From Neoscytalidium dimidiatum (Eukaryota; Ascomycota; Dothideomycetes; Botryosphaeriales; Botryosphaeriaceae): a stretch of 64,000 nt of DNA. This document shows, in pieces, positions 10,943 through 24,930 of this stretch. The position numbers and the translations under genes were made by a program. The notes beneath the pieces are model-generated. The model was not told where the DNA came from. It did no database searches and saw only the letters and a list, made by a program, of their open reading frames with translations. Location: NCBI GenBank assembly GCA_037367355.1, contig CM074698.1, positions 310,001-374,000 of the forward strand, given 5' to 3'. The stretch's first letter is position 1, and each line of letters begins with the position of its first letter.

Positions 10943-12387
10943 TCGGAAAGGAACTCGGAAAGAAAGAGAGGCGAAGCACCCCTTCTTGTAATTTGATTAA
11001 GCGAGAGAGAGAGAAAAAGGAGCAAAAAGATTCCTTCCCGCTCGTTTGGCTGCGGCGCGGAAGGATGATCAGCCCGCACGGAGACCAATGGCTGAGAGTC
11101 GAATGCGTTGGTTGGTTGGTTGGTTGGTCAGGAAGGGGGAGGCACAGTCGCAGCAGGCGAGATGCGGCACGGTTCTGCGATATGGGCAGGACCAACACGA
11201 TCCGTTTTAACAGCTGCAGTTGGGTCTCTTGCTGTGAACTGCGCCGCACGGTAGCGTGGTGAACGAGTCAAGCATCTATCCTCTGTCCCAAAACCAGACC
11301 TCTCCCTTCAGGCACTTTTCCCGTTACTAGGGACAAAAAACACCAATAATCGCTCCGCCCGGGCGCCTCGGCCTGGAAGATCATCACCGTTGCCTTCTTT
11401 TTGCAGTGAAACAGCGTGGGGACCCTGGCGGGGGGAAGAGAGTTGCTATGTACCGCGCCGCAGACGGTCGTCTGTTAGACGCTGACCAGCGGCTCGTGCT
11501 GCACTGTCATTGGCTACGGCAGCCCCAGCACAGCTCCGGGCGCTTGCGGACACCTAATCACGGAATTTCTTGGCACCTGCAACGCTGGAAAGGTCGCTGT
11601 TGTATTTTTACATACTGCTCAGAGCTGGGCGACAGCGGTAATGTGGCAAGTGGGACCTTGCAGGGTAAATGTGGATGTTGAAGTCGACGGAAGATGGGCT
11701 AATAGCTGTTTTCGGGCTCGTGTTTTTGCTGGACGTGCTATGTTCGTGCTAATGAAGCGCCCAAAACATTCGGTGGCTGAGTCTCTTGTTGCCAATTTTG
11801 CAGTATGTTGTAGGCGTGCTTTTCCTGTAGATAGATGTTGTAGCAAGCTGAGCAATAGGAGAATAATTCCATTCCGTACGCATATCCACGGAGACAAATT
11901 GATGCGGCGCAGAAATTGAGCTTCCGATCGTCACAATCTACCGACTCGTGCTCGCTCGCCTCGCCGGAGCAATCATCCGTGATGCCCAGAAAATTACGGG
12001 GCTTCCGTGCCGCAGTGGAGCATGTTTCGCTAGTGAAAAACGGGCGGCAAAGCTGAAATGTGCTTTACAAGGTATCCCTACGCGACTGAGATAAATTTGA
12101 GCGTGATTCCGAATTCCTGGGACAGACAAGTCAATCCAGCGACAAAAAGGCAGGTGCCAATAACTTCGTCACTTGTCAAGATTCAGCACCTGAAGAGTAC
12201 GGAACAGTGCTAATTTTGTGAAGTGTATTAGAGACAAGGCTACGCAATCGTATCAATAAGCAGAACATCGTGGCGAAAGGCCGGTATAAAGCGTCGCTAA
12301 GAAGAGGTATCGATCAATCTCCAATGTCCACTTGCAACGCAGCAAAAATCTGGATACTGCAGAGCACCTCGATTATACCGTGATTAC
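10943..12387. other. Intergenic region upstream of the cell-surface gene
   Basis: The first ~300 bp should be the promoter and leader of the minus-strand cell-surface gene. They include a pyrimidine-rich tract when read on the minus strand (GA-rich at 10955-11040) and four tandem TTGG units at 11109-11126. No coding or RNA feature is recognised in 11300-12387. Confidence 0.4.
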
Positions 12388-13833
12388 TCATGAAGACGAC
12401 GTCGTTCTCAACGGCTTTTGTCCGTACACCACCGATCTGTTCGGTATCAGTGCCACATCTTCGAAATGTACAACGGGAATCTGGGCACACTTACAGGTCT
12501 TGATAGGCGTGCATCTTCCTATCCCTCAGCATCGTGCGCATCTTGCCCAGATACACCATGACCTCCTCTTTGGTCCAGTGCAAGTAGTTCGTCAGAAGAA
12601 ACATGCACCAGCCCTCAATTCCCTGTTCCCAGTGCAACCTTCCAATTCACCACGCATCAGCATCAGAATTCAGCACAAACACAAAAGCATAATGAAGGGT
12701 AGGGGCAGAACACGAACAGATTGAACAGCCCAATCTCCTTCAACTTCGGATCACTGCTCCACCCACCAATCGGCCACTTAAACCGATACTCCACCACGTT
12801 CTCGAACCCGGCGTCAATGAGACCCTGCTTCGACTCGTCCACGGTACGCAGCGACTTGCCGAACGCGTCGCCAGCCGCCAGCGAGACCTCGCCCCACTTG
12901 GCGAAGATGGAGTCGGGCTTGACGGTGCCGTCTTCGGACTTGGGGACGACGCCCATTTCGACCTGCTCGATCCAGCCGCCAGGCTTGAGGGCTCTGGACA
13001 ATTGCTGAGCATGTACGGCGAACCAGAGATAGAAAGACTCTGGCGACTTACCTCATGCATTCATGATAGAAAGTCGGCCAGTCAGCGATGCTACCGTACA
13101 GCGAGCGGATGTGGATGAAGTCGAAGGTATCTTCCCCGAAGGTCCAGGGCTGGGTGCAGTCGTCGATCTCGAACTTGAGGTTGGGCGGCACGGAGGTGGG
13201 CTGGATGGGGGAGAGATCGGTGCCGATGATCTCTGCGGAGGGGTGCTGGTCGGCAAAGTCCCTGCATTGCGGATTGGCCAGTGTCTCAGTCCAAGCACCT
13301 GAACATTTAGCGGGTCGGCTGCACGTACATTGCCCATATGCCCGTTCCTGTGCCGACATCGAGAACGCGCTGAGGGTTGGACGAGATGGGTGCGAAGTAT
13401 AGGCGGCCATCCATGGTCAGATTGCAGATGTGGTGGCAGATGTCAAGCTGGTCGGCGGCTTGTTCGTCATTAGGACCCCTTATCGCGAGTCAGTTTCTGG
13501 AGGCTGCCTTCTTGTTTAGGCTGGATGAGGATAACTTGCCAGTACTGGCCCTGCTTGTAGGCTGCGTATCTCCGACCATTCTCGTAATGGTAGTTCATGA
13601 CGGACGAGCGGAGCGAGGTGGTCGCGCTGAAGACAGAAAGGCATAATGGTCAGACTAGCAGCACGAGTGCACTGACGAGGCCGGGGCTCACGATTCCACA
13701 TCGCTGTCGCCGTAGGCAGAGTCACGATCATGGGTCTCGTCCTAGGTCTCACGTGAGCAACGTTGTAGCACAGCCGCGACTCCCGGGGCAGACTTACGAT
13801 CGGAATGGGTACATCGGTGTCGTGGGTCGTCAT
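12388..13833 (-). CDS. SAM-dependent methyltransferase of the LaeA/UMTA type
   Basis: Eight exons join in frame to 333 codons. The start is MTTHDTDVPIPI at 13833 and the next exon carries DSAYGDSDVESATTSLRSS, then MNYHYENGRRYAAYKQGQYW and GPNDEQAADQLDICHH. Motif I is VLDVGTGTGIWAMDF, followed by the acidic loop IIGTDLSPIQP, then DFIHIRSLYGSIADWP, and RALKPGGWIEQVEM. The protein ends VVYGQKPLRTTSSS. These motifs define the class I methyltransferase fold of fungal LaeA-like and UMTA proteins. Substrates are mostly unknown, and LaeA itself regulates secondary metabolism and development. Many paralogues exist, so this is not claimed to be LaeA. No biosynthetic cluster surrounds it. The intron at 13479-13539 has a GC donor (GCAAGT), which restores the conserved QYWGPNDE motif. 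Confidence 0.9.
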
Positions 13834-14447
13834 GGCGGATAATGCTGGCGATTGGAATGGAGAGGCAAGGGTATGGATGCGAGCAGTAGTGAACAATCAT
13901 ACAGAACCGGTGCGCTGGGGTGGAGGGTGCAGGCAGGAAGTAAGTGGGAGAGGAAAGGAAAAGGCGAGGAGACTTGAGGCTTCCGGCTGGGCGGGCTTGG
14001 AGGGCAAAGGTCACGACAGGCAGGCGCAGAAACAGCAGGCCCCTTAGACCACGCCTCGGGCCACTTGCGCCTCTCGTGCGGCTTGGTCGCTCTTCCCACT
14101 GGCGTCTTCTAGAAACAACAAAAAAAAAAAAAAAGGCTCGGCCCGGGCGGAAGGTTATTATTTTCGTCTGACGCTGCGGCATACACAACAGCCGTTGAAC
14201 TATGTACGGGCGAGGGCGAATTGGAGACCTTGGTGAAGCCCGGTTGCGAGGGTTCGCGGAGCGCCGATACCTACCCGTAGCGGCCGTTGGGCGGCGGGGC
14301 TAACAGAGCTCGTGCAAATCACATCGCAGCTCGGAAGCGGAAGGTTGCGCGACAGGCGAGCATGAGTGGAGAGCGGGTGAACGGGCGAGCGACGACGGGT
14401 AAGGTGGGGGTTCTGGGTCGGACGTGAAGGCTGAATGCTGGAGGCGA

Positions 14448-14493
14448 GCTGAGGCCCTGCTGAGGCCCTGCTGAGCCCCTGCCCTGCCCTGCC
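14448..14493. repeat. Short tandem repeat, 11-bp unit GCTGAGGCCCT
   Basis: Two exact copies (14448-14458, 14459-14469) and one copy with a single change (14470-14480) are followed by GCCCT repeated. It lies in a non-coding GC-rich stretch. Confidence 0.85.
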
Positions 14494-17400
14494 ATGCCCG
14501 GCCAGCCGCGGATCTGAACGCCGCGCTCGGCAATCGACTGACTGCTCGCCCCATCGACTCATCGCAAGCTCATCGAGATGCTCCTCTCTCCCCTCACCTC
14601 ATAGCCCCCTTCGTCGCCGTCTGCCCGCCTTCTATTGGCTGAACTCCTGCAGCTGAGGCTATTGCCAGAGCCCTTTCACACCACCACACCCGTCCCGTTC
14701 CCATGTCCGTCAGACGCGCGTGCGCTCTGCTGCACCATCAGACCGTCCGGACGTGCTGCCGCCTACACCAGCTGCGACGCCTAAGCTTTACTGCCGTCTC
14801 CATCCATGGCCCGAGACCCCTCGCTACTTCATCTTCCGCCACGAGGCTGCCTGTCAGCATGTGCAGAGATGCGCCTCCTCGTCGCGAAGCTCATCGACCC
14901 GCGAAGGTGGCAGAAGGTGGACCGCGAAGAGCTGCTTCAGGAACAGGGAGATGAAAGCCCGCAGTGTTCATTCCCCAGGCCGGACTATCCCCTTGCTTCT
15001 GGCCATGATGCATCGCACAAAGTAGCAGCTGCTGTCACACCCACACACGTGGCCCAATGCCTCCAACAGCCAGTCAAACACGGACAACCACAACGGCCTA
15101 GCCCTCCCCTCAGCCTCCACGCACACGCGCCCGCGCGCCCGCCCACCCCGCCGGCTGGAACGCAACCAAGCACGAAGCGGAGCGCGTCCGACCGTTGAAG
15201 GAGGTTCACGTCTGGCAGGTTTTAATTTAGGGACGTCCGCTCTAGACCCACGCCACCCACCACTCTGACCTCACGCCCTACGCTCGATCAGGTAAGTCCC
15301 CATCGCTGCCCCCAGACAACCTCGAACGTCTAGGATCGGGATCGGCACGACCAGACTGCTGCCTTTTGGGATCGATCCTGTCCGATGAGGTCGATCTTTG
15401 CCTTATGGAGTGCAGACGGCAATATGTAAGGGTTGCCTTGAGCCGCGGTGCTGTTGAGCGATCTTCTTAATTTGCAGCGGGTGCAGTTGGTGTTGCTCCA
15501 GGTCACTGGTGCGAGGAAGTAAAGACATCCAGTACTTCCAATTACTTCTCGAATAACAGAACGTCGGCCGTTTATCATGTCATCAAGATATGAAAGCGTC
15601 CATTTCTGACAACGAGAGGTCCGAAAAGCCTTGCTTCCCGTTAACACCTACTCGAAGTGAGACGCCGGCTCCTGGCTCCTTTTTGACAGCGCCACACCTC
15701 TTACCTATCATTCGCCGACAAGTCCCATTTTAAACATATTGCTTCTTCGTTTGGATCCATAGATCAAGGACGGAGAGATCTGCAGGCCTGGAAGTGTTCA
15801 GTGCTGCCAATATCCGAAACACATACCTATAGTCCCTCTCCAGGTATTATGGTACCGCTGGCGAGAGGGGGAGATCCTGGCGCGGGCATCCTTGTTTCCT
15901 ACACTTCCATACCGAGAAAGATTGTTCGTGGCATTTTCTTTGTAAAACAACATTCCAATCATACCCGCGGTCACCACCACAATGAAACACTTCAAAACGC
16001 AGTCATCTATACCACCAGAATTCTCAATGAGGAACTGAATCCTCGCGTGTTCTTTTCCCTATTCCCCACGATGGTGATCCAGTTTCAACTGATGCTTCTT
16101 CGAGAGGCTACATTCAACGAATCATCTGTGGAGTGGGACGATCGACACACTGTGCCGCTCGTGTCTTTGTTTACGCTCTGACCGAATGCCTCAGAAACAT
16201 AGGAGTGGACACTCATTCATCATAGGTTATCTTAGCTATGACCAATTTCTCAAATCAGTCCTCGCCAGTATCCAAAATTGCTAGTCACGTAATGCATAGG
16301 GTAAATTCATAGGAAGGTGAATCTAGTGTGTAGGGCTGCAGCCGCAGCCGCCGGCAGGATTTTGGTAAGTCACCTTGCCTGGAGGCCAGCCCATTACCCT
16401 CGCCGTTTCGAGTTTCCGATGTCCTCTCTTGAAATCACGCTCTAAGGCATCCCAAAAGTAGTGTTCTCAAATCCTGGGAAATCCCCATTAGTTGTGGCTC
16501 AAATGAATAGCGGAACGCGACAAGACCAGACATACTTGCCACATCGGCACTTATCAGCTGTGCGCTTGGGCTTGCGAGTGAGTACTTTTATGCATTTGCG
16601 CTTTGTTGATGTGTACCAGTGCCCTTAAGAGCAAAGATTTCCTCCACTTCCGCTTTCCTGGTTCCTGAACGAGCTCCAGCCATCAGGGCGTTGGAAATGA
16701 CAGGTTGGGAGCCGCTGTAACTCGGCGGAGTAATTCATTCCTCTACAATCACTACTTTCACTTTTTTTCACCCTAAGCTAGACCGGCTATTTCAGAAAGT
16801 GTGTTGACCTGTGAATTGTGCTGTAGGGATATGTTGCTGCAGGCTAGCCTCAGTTTCATCCTTTGTCAGCGCGCCCCAGCATCTATCATTGGTGTCCAAG
16901 CGTGGCGCGTTGTGGAATTGAAACTTTAGCCCTATGTTGCAAAGACGCATTCAGCAAAGGAGTTCCTTGCAGGCGAAAATAAAGCTGCAAATCAAGGTCC
17001 CTTTCATACCCTGCGTCTTCTAGGCAAATTGAATGCTCGAAGTGGCCTCAGCATGGTAAGTTCTATCTTGCGGGTACATTTGCAGCCGGCACTCGTGATA
17101 GGGTTTCAGTGTTGCCCAAACTCGTCACGACTGGCCGCAAAGCTCGGCAGACATACCTTTTAAGCCCACCACCCCACCCCTCCGCTCCCTCATAAACAGG
17201 GACTGCTCTTCTACCCTGGCAAGGAATTTCCGAAGATTGGTTACTGCTTTGCGGCTTCCCCGTGTCCTGAATGCGGTACGCGATACTTTCTCTTACCGCG
17301 AGGTCTCCGCCCGAAATCGATTTTCACCCCTCTCCGGGGGGAGTGGTCTTCATCCATGTTTACAGATGCTAACAAAAGTCACTATCATGTAATAATTTTC

Positions 17401-18514
17401 ATCGATATGAGTGCGCGTAGTCATTCTCTATGAGCCCACCGGATCCTGACGCGTCCCGCTGAGAACATAACGCAAACAAGGAACGCAAGGCAAAGTAAGT
17501 GGCGTGTAACCTTCGATCGGCCTACAGTCTGGGCTCAACGATGTCGTGGCTGTTACCATGAGGAAGAGCTTAGGGAACCTCTCGGTGGCGCATCTAGGTG
17601 AGATGCGGTCCTTTTATACGTTGAGGACACCCATGCCCGGCGGTCGATTCGCCATCTGGTGGAATATTTCCTCTCAGCGGTACACGAGTGATCGTTCAGC
17701 AAGGCTCCAAACTGACCAAATAAGTTATGACCAGGACCTCAGCCTTTATATATTCCGTCTCCATACTCGCTAACTTCCTTCTCAACTGAGAATTTAAGCA
17801 AGCCAGCTCACGGATCCGTGTCGGCCTTTATTTTTTTTTTTTTTTCCATGGCGTTACTGCTGAATATTGAATGCCTGACCACCGGGTCATTGATTGCACG
17901 TCCACATATATGCGAAGAGCCTAAGGCTTGTCAGTGTCGTTTGATATTGTTGTTCCGCATCATATCTTGTGTCTGATGGTCTGCAGCTTCGCACGGAATG
18001 ACTAAACTTCGTCGTTATCACGGTCATGCTCACGTTGGGAGGCCGTAAAAGATCTGGGAGAATCAAGACAAAATAGCACAGGCTGGCGGAATATTAGATA
18101 TGTGGATGAGATGGGTGAAACGGCACGTGAACCTTTTCTCTCGATGCCATCTATTCTGGGTTGGTCAGGAAACTCAGTGCTGTACTAACAAGCCCAGGGA
18201 CATTTAAAATTCATCCAAGGACTTGATTCCCTTCTGAAATCCGTTCTCTGTTGTATCACTTACCATGTCAGGCACGTGCACATGGTATCAACGAGTAATG
18301 CCCACGTGTTATACGAAAGTGTAGAAGTCGTGCTGGTACTGCAGCCGGAAGCGCTGCTCTATTGGACACTGAGCAAGCAGCTCTCGTCGGGCTACCGTCT
18401 TTCCCACTGTGGTTCGACTTTACTCTCACCAGAAAAACATGACTGTAACTACGTTCCAGCTTCCCACCTACTTGTCTGTCTTGAATATGCTGTTTAGTCC
18501 GTCAGATACCCAAT

Positions 18515-18552
18515 ATCACATGCCAATGGTGTGATGTAACGTCAATGACGTT
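18515..18552. promoter_or_regulatory. Two adjacent inverted repeats with CCAAT and CRE-like (TGACGT) cores
   Basis: ATCACA at 18515-18520 and TGTGAT at 18530-18535 form a perfect 6-bp inverted repeat around a 9-base centre containing CCAAT. Two bases further, AACGTCA-A-TGACGTT at 18538-18552 is a 7-bp perfect inverted repeat carrying the bZIP-type TGACGT core on both strands. This fits a protein-binding site, but no gene is recognised nearby, so a regulatory role is only inferred. Confidence 0.35.
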
Positions 18553-20127
18553 GCTTATTTACAGATTTTTGACGCAATTGAATGTATTCTCTCCCGTTAA
18601 CCACCAGAGGCGCAATTATCTAAGTTCCGAATCAATGTGCGATGTGTGCATCTAGATTTTGTTACCTTGTAAAAAAATTCATTTCTCACTGCTTGAGGGA
18701 TTCTACTAATCTTTGCGCTGAGTAGATCGATGGAGAGCGTGACAACCCTCTTCGGTCTGGCAGACATCTTTGCAGTGGAAAACGAGGGTTGATTGATGAT
18801 CTACTGGAACAGCTATGGCTTGGGTGGGGATGAGACATGCCAGCATGGGCAGGCAGTAACGGCCAATGGTATCGTGATACAATACTAATGTTTGCCATTT
18901 TTCCCACGACTTGCCGTGGGATTACGGAGCTCATGATAATTGGTGTAACAGAAAAGATGAGGAGAATAATGACGACAGCTTAAAATCGAGAATTGGAGAA
19001 GGAAAGTCTTTAGAAGTGGCAATTTTCATGGCCGCACAGTGAGAGAATGTGCGACGCGCTTCTATGTTGCTGGATTATGGGAGGCCTCTTTGGTAGAAAA
19101 AGTTGAGGTGTCAAAGGGGCTTTGCTGCCTCTAAAACGTCAATTGAAGTTCCCGAAGTAGCAAAACAGATCGGGGAGAGCTTCTGAGAGTGAATGAAAAG
19201 TGAAATAGTAGTTTTAACCGTATGGTGGCCACATTAATATAGATTCTGCAGTCGGCAAGATAGATCTGGAGAACACCAGCACCATCCTAATAACTCCTCT
19301 CTGGTCCGCAGGGCAAAGTTGACCTCAACAAGATCGGCCACAGTAAGAATACCCAGGACAAGACCTTCTTCGGTGGCCAACCTTGAATTCTGATTTTCTC
19401 CATCAATACTCCGCATTGTCGTCTTCCGGCACAAGAAAAAGAAGGGTGTTCGGCAATATTGACATCATTCATGTGTAACAAAAGATGGAAAACGAATTGA
19501 GTTACGAGTCAACGGCGGGGAACCGGCAAACAGCAGAAGAAGTCGTTCGGTTCTTTTGGTGAGTACGCGCTCAGCAAAATCGACTTTGCTGCACCAAGAA
19601 GAAAAGAAAAGAAAAGCAAGAGTAGTCTTAAATAGCAGACAATAAGAAGTCTCACACTCCGCAAGATCTACCAAGGGCCACGAAGTAATCCTTAGGTGTT
19701 GAGCCGAATCGAGTGCCTGCTGGTCGAAGGTCGAGAAAAAGGTGGTATCCTACGTGGTTTTTTGTATGAGAAGAAGCACAGTAGAATAGTGCCGTAATGA
19801 GAAGCTGGACGAGAATGGATCGAAACTGCGCAGAGCGCTCTTCTCTGTCCCGACTACATCAAAAGCATTGTCCCAACTTGCACGAACACATACCAAGATG
19901 GAGCGAAGCCGTTAGTCTTTGTCCTCCGTTCCTCCACCACACGAGCAAAACGACGCATGGCGGGGTCATTGAATACGTGCACAAAACTACCACAAGACGA
20001 GTCATCGGATATCTGTTAATCACCCACGACACGTGCTCTACGAGTCAACCTCACTCACACTACCGCATTAATTTCGATGTATCGCCTACCCCAATCCAAG
20101 CAATATCAATACCACTTACCCGATCGC

Positions 20128-22398
20128 TCACTTCTTACTCCTCTTCCCACCTCCACCACCGCTCCCACTCCCCTGACTCGCCACGCTCGCGCTCCTCTTC
20201 TGGCCCGCGACCTCCTCCCCAACGCCAGCCGGACTGGTAACCTCCTCCTTGACGCCGTTCGTCTGCCCACCCGCCGCCTCCGGTGGGGGCGCATCCGTCA
20301 TCTCCGTATCCCCTTGCTGCTGCTGGGCCGCCTTCGCAGCTCCACCGGACTGCTGCAACGGCGCCGAATCGTCCACCTCGCCGTCCGCATCCGCCTCGCC
20401 ATCAGCATCAGCATCGGCATCGGCATCAGCGTCGGCATCGGCATCTTCACCCGCCGCACCATCATCACCGCCTCCCTCCCTCCCCTTCTCCCCTTCCTTC
20501 CCCTGTTCGTCCCCGTCCTCGTCCTCGTCCTCCTCCGGCTCCGGCTCCCCCCTCTCCGCCCTCTCCTTCCTCTCCCTCTCCTTGCGCACGTTCTCCGCGA
20601 CCGCCACCTCCGTCTCCTCCTTCTCCAGCAGCTTGCGCAGGTCCAGCAGCTTGTGGATCTTGCCGATCAGCACCTCGAACTCGTCGCACACCTCGGCCGT
20701 CGGCAGCGCGATGATCTCCGGGATGCGCAGCTCCACCAGCACCTGCGCGATCTTCTGCGTCTGGATCGTGCTCTTCGCCATGCGCAGCTTGTGCAGCCGG
20801 TCGCTCTTGAACGTCACGCCCGACGACAGCCGCTCGTGGTGCGTGACGCCCAGGCGCTGCATCGCGCGCGGCGTCAGCGTGCGCGGCGGCTGCGATTGCT
20901 GCTGCGCCGCCGAGCCCGCGTTGGCCGGGCCGCTTCCGCCGGGCGTGTTCATGGACGCGCGGCCCTTGTTCGCGCTGTTGACAGACGCGAGGGCGGCGTC
21001 GCGGTTGCCGTGCGCGGTCATGGGCGTCTGCTGGCCGGACGGCGAGTTGGAGATCTGGTCGGCGGCGTTGAGCGAGAGGCGGCCGTTGCGCTTCTTGCTG
21101 CGGTCCTGCTGCAGCAGCTGGTTGAACAGCTGCGACAACGCGTGGCTGGACTGGAACTGCGCCGTGCTCGTGTTGCCCTGCGTCGCCGGCGCGAACAGCC
21201 GCTGCCGCACCTCCTCGCGCTCCGCCGACAGCTTCTCGTAGTTGGTGTTGATCCGCTGCAGTTCCCCGAGCAGGTACAACTCCTCCTTGATCTCGTCGGC
21301 CGACCTCTCCAGCAGCGCTGACGCTACCTTCTTCCGCTGCTTCTCGCGGTCCGGGTCGAATTTCGTCAGGATCTCGTGCAGCCCGAACTCTGCGTTGGTC
21401 ATGGAAGCGATCGGCGTTTTGAGCTCCATCAGCTTCGCGCAGATCTGATAGTACCGTGCCTTCATGTCCTCCATTGTCCTCTCTTTCGGCTGCACCACTG
21501 GCGCCGCAACAGCCCCTCCCTCCGCAGCATCAGGATCGACCTTTGGCTGCACAGGCTTCCAGTCGTAGCGATCCGCGATGACCGGCCAGCGATGGTAGTA
21601 CTCCTTGACCGTCTCGACCAGATAGTCCGTCTCCTCCTTGCTCCATTCCTCGCTCCTTAGATGTGCCTCGTACGTCTCGTCGTCGTATTCTGGTCCCTCG
21701 GGCTGGATGTTGAACCTCGCGTACTCGTAGTTGGTCTCTAACCGCGGCGCGCCGGGCTCCTGATTCTCCCCCGCCTCCCCCATCACCACATCCTCGCCCG
21801 CCGCACCGTTGTTGCCGTTATCAGGTTGTAGCCGTCGCCAGTGCCTCAGCACCAGATCGTCCGTCCTCGCGGGGTTCGTAAAAGGCGTAAGGGCCCTGCA
21901 AGGAACCAAAGAAAAAGGCCATTATCAGCAATCCGATATCCCCTAGTGATACGTCCAACCATCCCAAGATTTCCCCCTCACACCATCATCCGGCGCGTAG
22001 AGAAGAGAGCATGCACCCACCATTTCGCCGCCGGGCCTTTATTCGCGCCCCACCGCCTCTTGGGCTGATAGCTCTTGCCCGCCTCCACGACCGCGACCGG
22101 CGGTGCGCGCTCGCCGTACAGCGCCTGCACCTCGCGATTGATACCCGCTGCACACAATCAAGCCCGCATTAGCCAACAAAGTTCAGAAAAAAAAAAAAAA
22201 GCCACTTCCACGTTATTCCTTCTAATCTTTAAATTCCCGTCGTCGTCCGCGGAGAGGAATAAAAAGATGGGGCAAGTAAGACGCACTGATCCGCGGCTTC
22301 GGCAGCGCCGTCTTCTGCTTCTTCGCGGGCGGTGGCTTGGGCAGCGCCTCGCCGGGCTGCAGGCCCATGATGTCGCGGGCGTCGTTCATGGACGCCAT
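20128..22398 (-). CDS. SWC4: SWR1/NuA4 complex subunit SWC4 (DMAP1 homologue)
   Basis: Three exons (22398-22287, 22147-22021, 21895-20128) give about 668 aa. The start reads MASMNDARDIMGLQPGEALP, then KPPPAKKQK, and exon 2 carries YQPKRRWGANKG, all typical of the conserved N-terminus of SWC4/DMAP1. A SANT/Myb-like segment lies at about 162-192 (EEWSKEETDYLVETVKEYY, then RWPVIADRYDW). A helical YLLGELQRINTNYEKL region follows. The DMAP1-type C-terminal block has RLHKLRMAKSTIQTQKIAQV and LPTAEVCDEFEVLIGKIHKL. The tail holds an acidic Asp-Ala repeat and a Lys/Ser end. The protein is shared by the SWR1 (H2A.Z exchange) and NuA4 (histone acetylation) complexes in the nucleus. Both introns (22148-22286 and 21896-22020) are canonical GT-AG. 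Confidence 0.93.
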
Positions 22399-23525
22399 GG
22401 CGGGGGAGAGGCCGGCGTAGCGGGCTTTACACAGAGCGGGTGAGCGAGTTGGACGTCGGGTCAGTTGGTGATGGTCGTCGTCGTCGTCGTCGTCGAAGTC
22501 AGGCGTAATTTAGGAAACGGTGGTTCGTGAGCGCGTCTGCCCGTCTTTCCAGTCGCGCGGTGCGACCCGTGGGAATTGCGGATAGAGAAGCGTCGAGGAA
22601 ACCCCCGCGCGCCAGGTATCGAGATACGTGCGATGGTTCGGTATGGATATCGGGAGAGCGCCGTGCTGCGGTGCGCGCGGGCGCGGGCAATGTGGGAGAT
22701 AGTTGGAAAGTCGAGCGAGCGAGAGGGTGAAGAGTAGCCAGATGTCGGCGAGTCGGGGAAGACAGAAGACGGGGAGCGAGCGAGCGAACGCCGACGTGAG
22801 CAAAGCAGCATCACGTGTAGCACTCATCACCTCTTTTCAAGGCCGTACCCGCAGTTTGCACATCTGTATGTCTGGTCGAAGCTTTAAGCATGTTTTTGAT
22901 ATCAACACAGCATCGTGTAGCAATGGTTCTTCTGATTTCTTCGCAGACCTGATATTCTCTCCAATCCATACTTCCGATACAAGTAACAATCCTTCCGTCC
23001 AGATTGCATACCATAACAGCATGACAAATGTGGAATGCCCACTTCGAGAGTATCTGATATAGAGCGTACAGTAGGCAAAAAAAAAAAGAATCGCAAGTCC
23101 GATAGGTAGACACATGCAACGGACAGCGGTATGGACTCCCCGAGCGCCGTTAAAAGAGTATAAAAAAAATGTGAAAAACGGTAGATAAAAAAAAAAAAAG
23201 GTAACCATCGACCTCTTCAAAAAGTGTCATGTCGCACAGCTAACATCCAATGCACTCCCAGGAAGCACAAAATGTTTCCCGACCACCTCCGCAGCTCTCC
23301 CGACGCCGCTATACTAGAGCCCGTAAAAAGAAAAGAAGTCTTATTGGACTTCAATGCTGGTGAAGAGTCCATGTTGAAATAAAGAAAAAAAAAAGGCGAA
23401 GAAATGCCATGACTGAGGCCACTCCCAGACAAAGAAACAGGCACGGATCATCAAAGCATGATCGCAGCGGATATGAAGTTTCAAAATTACGCGGTCCTTG
23501 CTGCCATTACTCTCCGTCACCCCCT
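22399..23525. other. Intergenic region between SWC4 and the MNN9-like gene
   Basis: It holds the SWC4 promoter, with a (GTC)n run at 22473-22496, and the 3' flank of the MNN9-like gene, with A-runs at 23077-23088, 23188-23200 and 23383-23394. The small open frames lack any family motif. Confidence 0.45.

Positions 23526-24930
<1,405 letters not shown>

Larger units (their letters stand above)
13834..20127. other. 6.3-kb gene-poor stretch
   Basis: The nearest part (13834-14200) is the promoter of the methyltransferase, with an A-run at 14120-14134. Between 14200 and 15200 the DNA is GC-rich with chance frames on both strands and an 11-bp tandem repeat at 14448-14480. From about 15200 to 19800 open frames are short and no family motif, tRNA or snRNA was recognised. 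Notable small items are a T-run at 17829-17845 and two adjacent inverted repeats at 18515-18552. The last few hundred bases include the 3' flank of SWC4. Its role is unknown. Confidence 0.45.

Noticed and set aside
13692..13703. 12-nt micro-exon in the methyltransferase
   Set aside because: The alternative acceptor CCTAG at about 13742 gives a longer exon in the correct frame with the expected DSAYGDSDVES sequence.
12388..13833. Naming the methyltransferase LaeA
   Set aside because: The motifs define the broad LaeA/UMTA family with many paralogues per genome. Nothing here singles out LaeA, and no secondary-metabolite cluster is present.
20077..21321. 414-codon plus-strand open frame
   Set aside because: It lies antisense to SWC4, which is supported by conserved motifs and splice sites. 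Its Leu/Arg-rich composition is a mirror of the acidic and Gln-rich coding strand.
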